Positions 20,212 through 23,271 of a stretch of 23,271 bases of DNA are shown here, one piece after another. Source of the DNA: Acidobacteriota bacterium (lineage in GTDB: Bacteria; Acidobacteriota; Holophagae; Holophagales; Holophagaceae); NCBI GenBank assembly GCA_021778785.1, contig JAJYBX010000001.1:1-23271 (forward strand), written 5' to 3'. A program made the translations under genes and the position numbers. The stretch's first letter is position 1. Each line of letters begins with the position of its first letter. Below the pieces are notes generated by a model that saw nothing but the letters and a program-made list of their open reading frames with translations, did no database searches and was not told where the DNA came from.

Positions 20212-21088
20212 TGCCTGCCGCGATCTCCTACCGCCCTCGCCGCCTGTCCAGGGTCACCGACCGGGTCATGCGCCTGGCCCTCTGGGGCCTCGCCCTGGCC
20301 TTCATCGCCGTCCTCGCCGTGTTCGTGGGGGCCATCCTGAAGCAGGGCTGGCCGGTCCTCAACCTGGGCTTCCTCACCCGGATGCCCGAGACCCTGGACG
20401 CGGGCGGCGGCATCAAGCCCGAGATCTTCAACTCCCTCTACCTCGTGGCCCTCTCCCTGGCGATCTCCCTGCCCATCGGCCTCGGCGCGGGCATCTACAT
20501 GGCCGAGTACGCCGGCCAGGGCCGGATCCTCCGGTTCCTGCGGCTCTGCATCGAGACCCTGGCCGCCACCCCATCCATCGTGCTGGCCCTGTTCGGCATG
20601 ATCGTCTTCGTCCAGATGATGGGCTGGAGCTTCTCCATCCGTTCCGGCGCGGTCACCCTCGCCCTGTTGAACATCCCGGTCATCACCCGCGTCACCGAGG
20701 TGAGCCTCCTGGGCGTGCCGCGGGAGCTGAAGGAGGCCAGCTACGGTCTGGGCGCCACCCGGCTCCAGACCATCCTGAAGGTCGCCCTTCCCTACGCCGC
20801 CACCGGCATCCTCACGGGCCTGGTCCTCACCGCCGGCCGCGCCTTCGGCGAGAGCGCCATCCTCGTCTTCACGGCCGGGACCAACACCAGCCAGACCTTC
20901 CCGGACTTCCGGCTCACGGTTCCGGGAGAGACCCTGTCGGTCCATCTGTGGTATGTGACGTCCGACGGCACCCTGCCCGATGCCCGCGAGATCGCCGCGG
21001 GAACCGCCGCGGTCATGATCGTGGTACTGCTCGTCCTGAACCTCTCGGTCCGGCTCCTGGACCGATTCATCCGCCGACGGACCCGCTG

Positions 21089-21089
<1 letters not shown>
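20211..21089 (+). CDS. pstA: Phosphate ABC transporter permease PstA
   Basis: 292 residues; second inner-membrane channel subunit. It starts [15 protein letters not shown], then TM1 near 22-45, and further hydrophobic segments near 77-100, 112-140, 148-165, 195-215 and 262-285. The coupling loop [20 protein letters not shown] and the [10 protein letters not shown] motif identify the PstA/PstC type, and the position after pstC makes PstA the right one. The ATG overlaps the pstC stop (TGATG), with GAGGA seven nt before it. The stop overlaps pstB the same way. The frame is open far upstream within pstC, but that segment is non-coding. Confidence 0.95.
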
Positions 21090-21870
<781 letters not shown>

Positions 21871-21871
<1 letters not shown>

Positions 21872-22536
21872 TGCGGCTATTCGACACTGAACTCAAGAAC
21901 CTGCGGGACGGCATCATGGCGATGGCCGGCCTCGCGGAGGAGATGATCGAGCTGACCATCCAGGCCCTCGCGGAGCGCTCCTCCGCCAAGGCCGACCGGG
22001 TGAACGAGCTGGACCGCCAGCTGGACGAGTGGGAGCTGAAACTGGACCAGCTCTGCGTGGACCTCCTGGCCCTCCATTCCCCGGCGGCGACGGACCTCCG
22101 CCTGATCGCCTCCAGCCTGAAGATCATCCCCGAGCTGGAGCGCATCGGCGACCACTGCTGCAACATCGCCCGCCGGGCCCCCATCGTGCATCCGCCGATC
22201 CTCCCCGAAGGCCGCCTCGACCGGCTGGGCCAGGAGACCCGCAGCATGGTGCGCCGCGCCGTGGATGCCTTCGTGGGCCGAGACGCCGCCCTGGCCCGCG
22301 CCGTCATCCAGAGCGACGACGCCGTGGATGAGCTGTACGGCCAGCTCTACCGGGAGCTCCTCCGCATCATGCTGGCCGACCCCCTCTGCATCGAGCGGGC
22401 CAGCCACCTCATCCTGGTCATCAAGAACTGGGAGCGCATCGCGGACCAGGCCACGAACATCGCGGAGGAGGTGCTCTACATCCTCGAGGGACGGAGCGCC
22501 AAGCATCCCTACCTCCGCGGCAGCGCAGTAGAGTAG
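21871..22536 (+). CDS. phoU: Phosphate-signalling protein PhoU
   Basis: 221 residues, normal for PhoU. It is a two-repeat helical-bundle protein at the inner face of the membrane that links Pst transport to the phosphate sensor kinase and keeps the Pho response off when phosphate is ample. Both metal-binding motifs are present: ELERIGDHCCNIARR (first repeat, about residues 89-103) and WERIADQATNIAEEV (second repeat). ATG 21871 shares one base with the pstB stop; GGGAG nine nt upstream may help. The PhoB-like gene starts 3 bp after it. Confidence 0.96.
22529..22534 (+). promoter_or_regulatory. Putative -10 element at the phoU end, directly before phoB
   Basis: TAGAGT fits TANNNT and ends five nt before ATG 22540. 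No Shine-Dalgarno sequence lies ahead of that ATG. Together with the similar TAGACT before kdsB this could mark a leaderless internal promoter that makes the regulator independently of the pst promoter. Part of the hexamer is the phoU coding end (Val-Glu-stop), so chance is possible. Confidence 0.3.
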
Positions 22537-22539
22537 CCC

Positions 22540-23250
22540 ATGCCCCAGATCCTCCTCCTCGAAGACGACACCGAGATCCGTCTCGGCCTCGAACAGCACC
22601 TCCGCCGGGAGGGCTTCGGCGTCTCCTCCGTGGGGACCGGCAAGGAGGCCCTGCAGGCCCTCGCCGGGGCGGCCCAGGGACCGCGCCTGGAGGCCGCCCT
22701 GCTCGACCTGAGCCTGCCCGACATGGATGGCCTGGATGTGCTCCGCGCCATCCGGACCGATCCTGTCCATCGCGGCCTGCCCGTGCTGCTGGTGACGGCC
22801 CGCAGCGAGGAGATCGACCGCGTGCTGGGTCTGGAACTGGGTGCGGACGACTACATCTCCAAGCCCTTCTCCGCCCGCGAGCTGGCGGCCCGCCTCCGCG
22901 CGATCCTCCGCCGCTCCACGCCCACCGAGACCTCCGAGCGCACCCCCCAGCTCAGCTTCGGCCCCATCAGCGTGGACCTGGACATGCACACGGCCCGCGT
23001 GGACGGGCAGCTGGTGGACCTCACCCGGCGCGAATTCGAACTGCTGGCCTACTTCCTGAAGAATCCCCGCCGGGTGCTCACCCGGGAGAAGATCCTCCAG
23101 CAGGTCTGGGGCCTGGACTACCTGGGCGAGAGCCGCACCATCGACGCCCATGTGCGCCGGGTCCGGGCCAAGCTGGGCGAGGCCGCCGCGGCCCACATCG
23201 AGACCGTGGTCGGCGTGGGCTACCGGCTGGGGGCCCCCGCCGGGGCCTGA
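22540..23250 (+). CDS. phoB: PhoB-type response regulator (OmpR family)
   Basis: 236 residues. The receiver domain (1-120) has the acidic pocket E8/D9/D10, phospho-acceptor D56 in LLDLSLPDMDG, T86 in VTA and K108 in YISKPF. All active residues are intact. The C-terminal winged-helix DNA-binding domain (about 135-232) shows LTRREFELLAYFLKNPRRVLTR, the recognition-helix area SRTIDAHVRRVRAKLG and the GVGYRL ending, typical of OmpR/PhoB. Its place 3 bp after phoU makes a phosphate-starvation activator likely, with the repeats upstream of pstS as probable targets. The partner kinase PhoR is not in the window but may begin just downstream. Family is certain; the exact phoB role is inferred from context. 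Confidence 0.9.
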   Translation: MPQILLLEDDTEIRLGLEQHLRREGFGVSSVGTGKEALQALAGAAQGPRLEAALLDLSLPDMDGLDVLRAIRTDPVHRGLPVLLVTARSEEIDRVLGLELGADDYISKPFSARELAARLRAILRRSTPTETSERTPQLSFGPISVDLDMHTARVDGQLVDLTRREFELLAYFLKNPRRVLTREKILQQVWGLDYLGESRTIDAHVRRVRAKLGEAAAAHIETVVGVGYRLGAPAGA

Positions 23251-23259
23251 TCCGGCAGC

Positions 23260-23271
23260 ATGACGCAGAAC
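23260..23271 (+). CDS. Possible start of the next gene (cut by window edge)
   Basis: ATG followed by three sense codons (ACG CAG AAC), nine nt after the phoB stop and on the same strand. A PhoR-type kinase often sits here, but four codons show nothing of the product. No clear ribosome binding site is seen. Confidence 0.3.

Overview
The window is GC-rich, densely coded chromosomal DNA from a Gram-negative (diderm) bacterium. Both kdsB (Kdo activation) and lptD (LPS export across the outer membrane) are present. Several genes appear to start with TTG or GTG behind GGAG-type ribosome binding sites, and the CheA, MCP and response-regulator types recall Acidobacteriota (Holophagae, Geothrix-like) or deltaproteobacterial lineages. 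That placement is inference from style and gene content; no rRNA or other marker is present. I see no insertion sequence, tRNA, rRNA, CRISPR array or phage gene.

Layout: four blocks of alternating strand. (1) Positions 8218 down to 1, minus strand: cheA, cheW, fabH, rsmD, a six-TM chemoreceptor and a membrane histidine kinase that runs off the left edge. This is a small chemosensory set with no cheY, cheR or cheB in view, interrupted by a fatty-acid and an rRNA-methylation gene. (2) 8300-12661, plus strand: kdsB, trxB, alr, then a diguanylate cyclase with two degenerate receiver domains. (3) 17934 down to 12645, minus strand: a ribonuclease E/G with a long basic low-complexity tail, a ZIP metal transporter and lptD, packed with 3 and 7 bp between genes. 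lptD and the diguanylate cyclase converge and overlap by 17 bp. (4) 18256 to the right edge, plus strand: pstS-pstC-pstA-pstB-phoU followed by a PhoB-type regulator, and probably the first codons of the next gene.

The pst block is a complete phosphate-uptake and sensing unit. PstS binds phosphate in the periplasm, PstC/PstA form the channel, PstB powers it, PhoU relays transport state, and the PhoB-like regulator probably acts on the 11-bp-spaced direct repeats upstream of pstS. A strong stem-loop separates pstS from pstC, and pstC-pstA-pstB-phoU are chained by 1-bp stop/start overlaps.

Most of the window is core metabolism and envelope biology. The points most worth a second look are the divergent chemoreceptor tip together with its non-standard CheW, the exact 25-residue triplicate repeat in the histidine kinase linker, the putative Pho boxes and pst stem-loop, the -10-like hexamers set 5-6 nt before kdsB and phoB (possible leaderless mRNAs), and the double pseudo-receiver cyclase.
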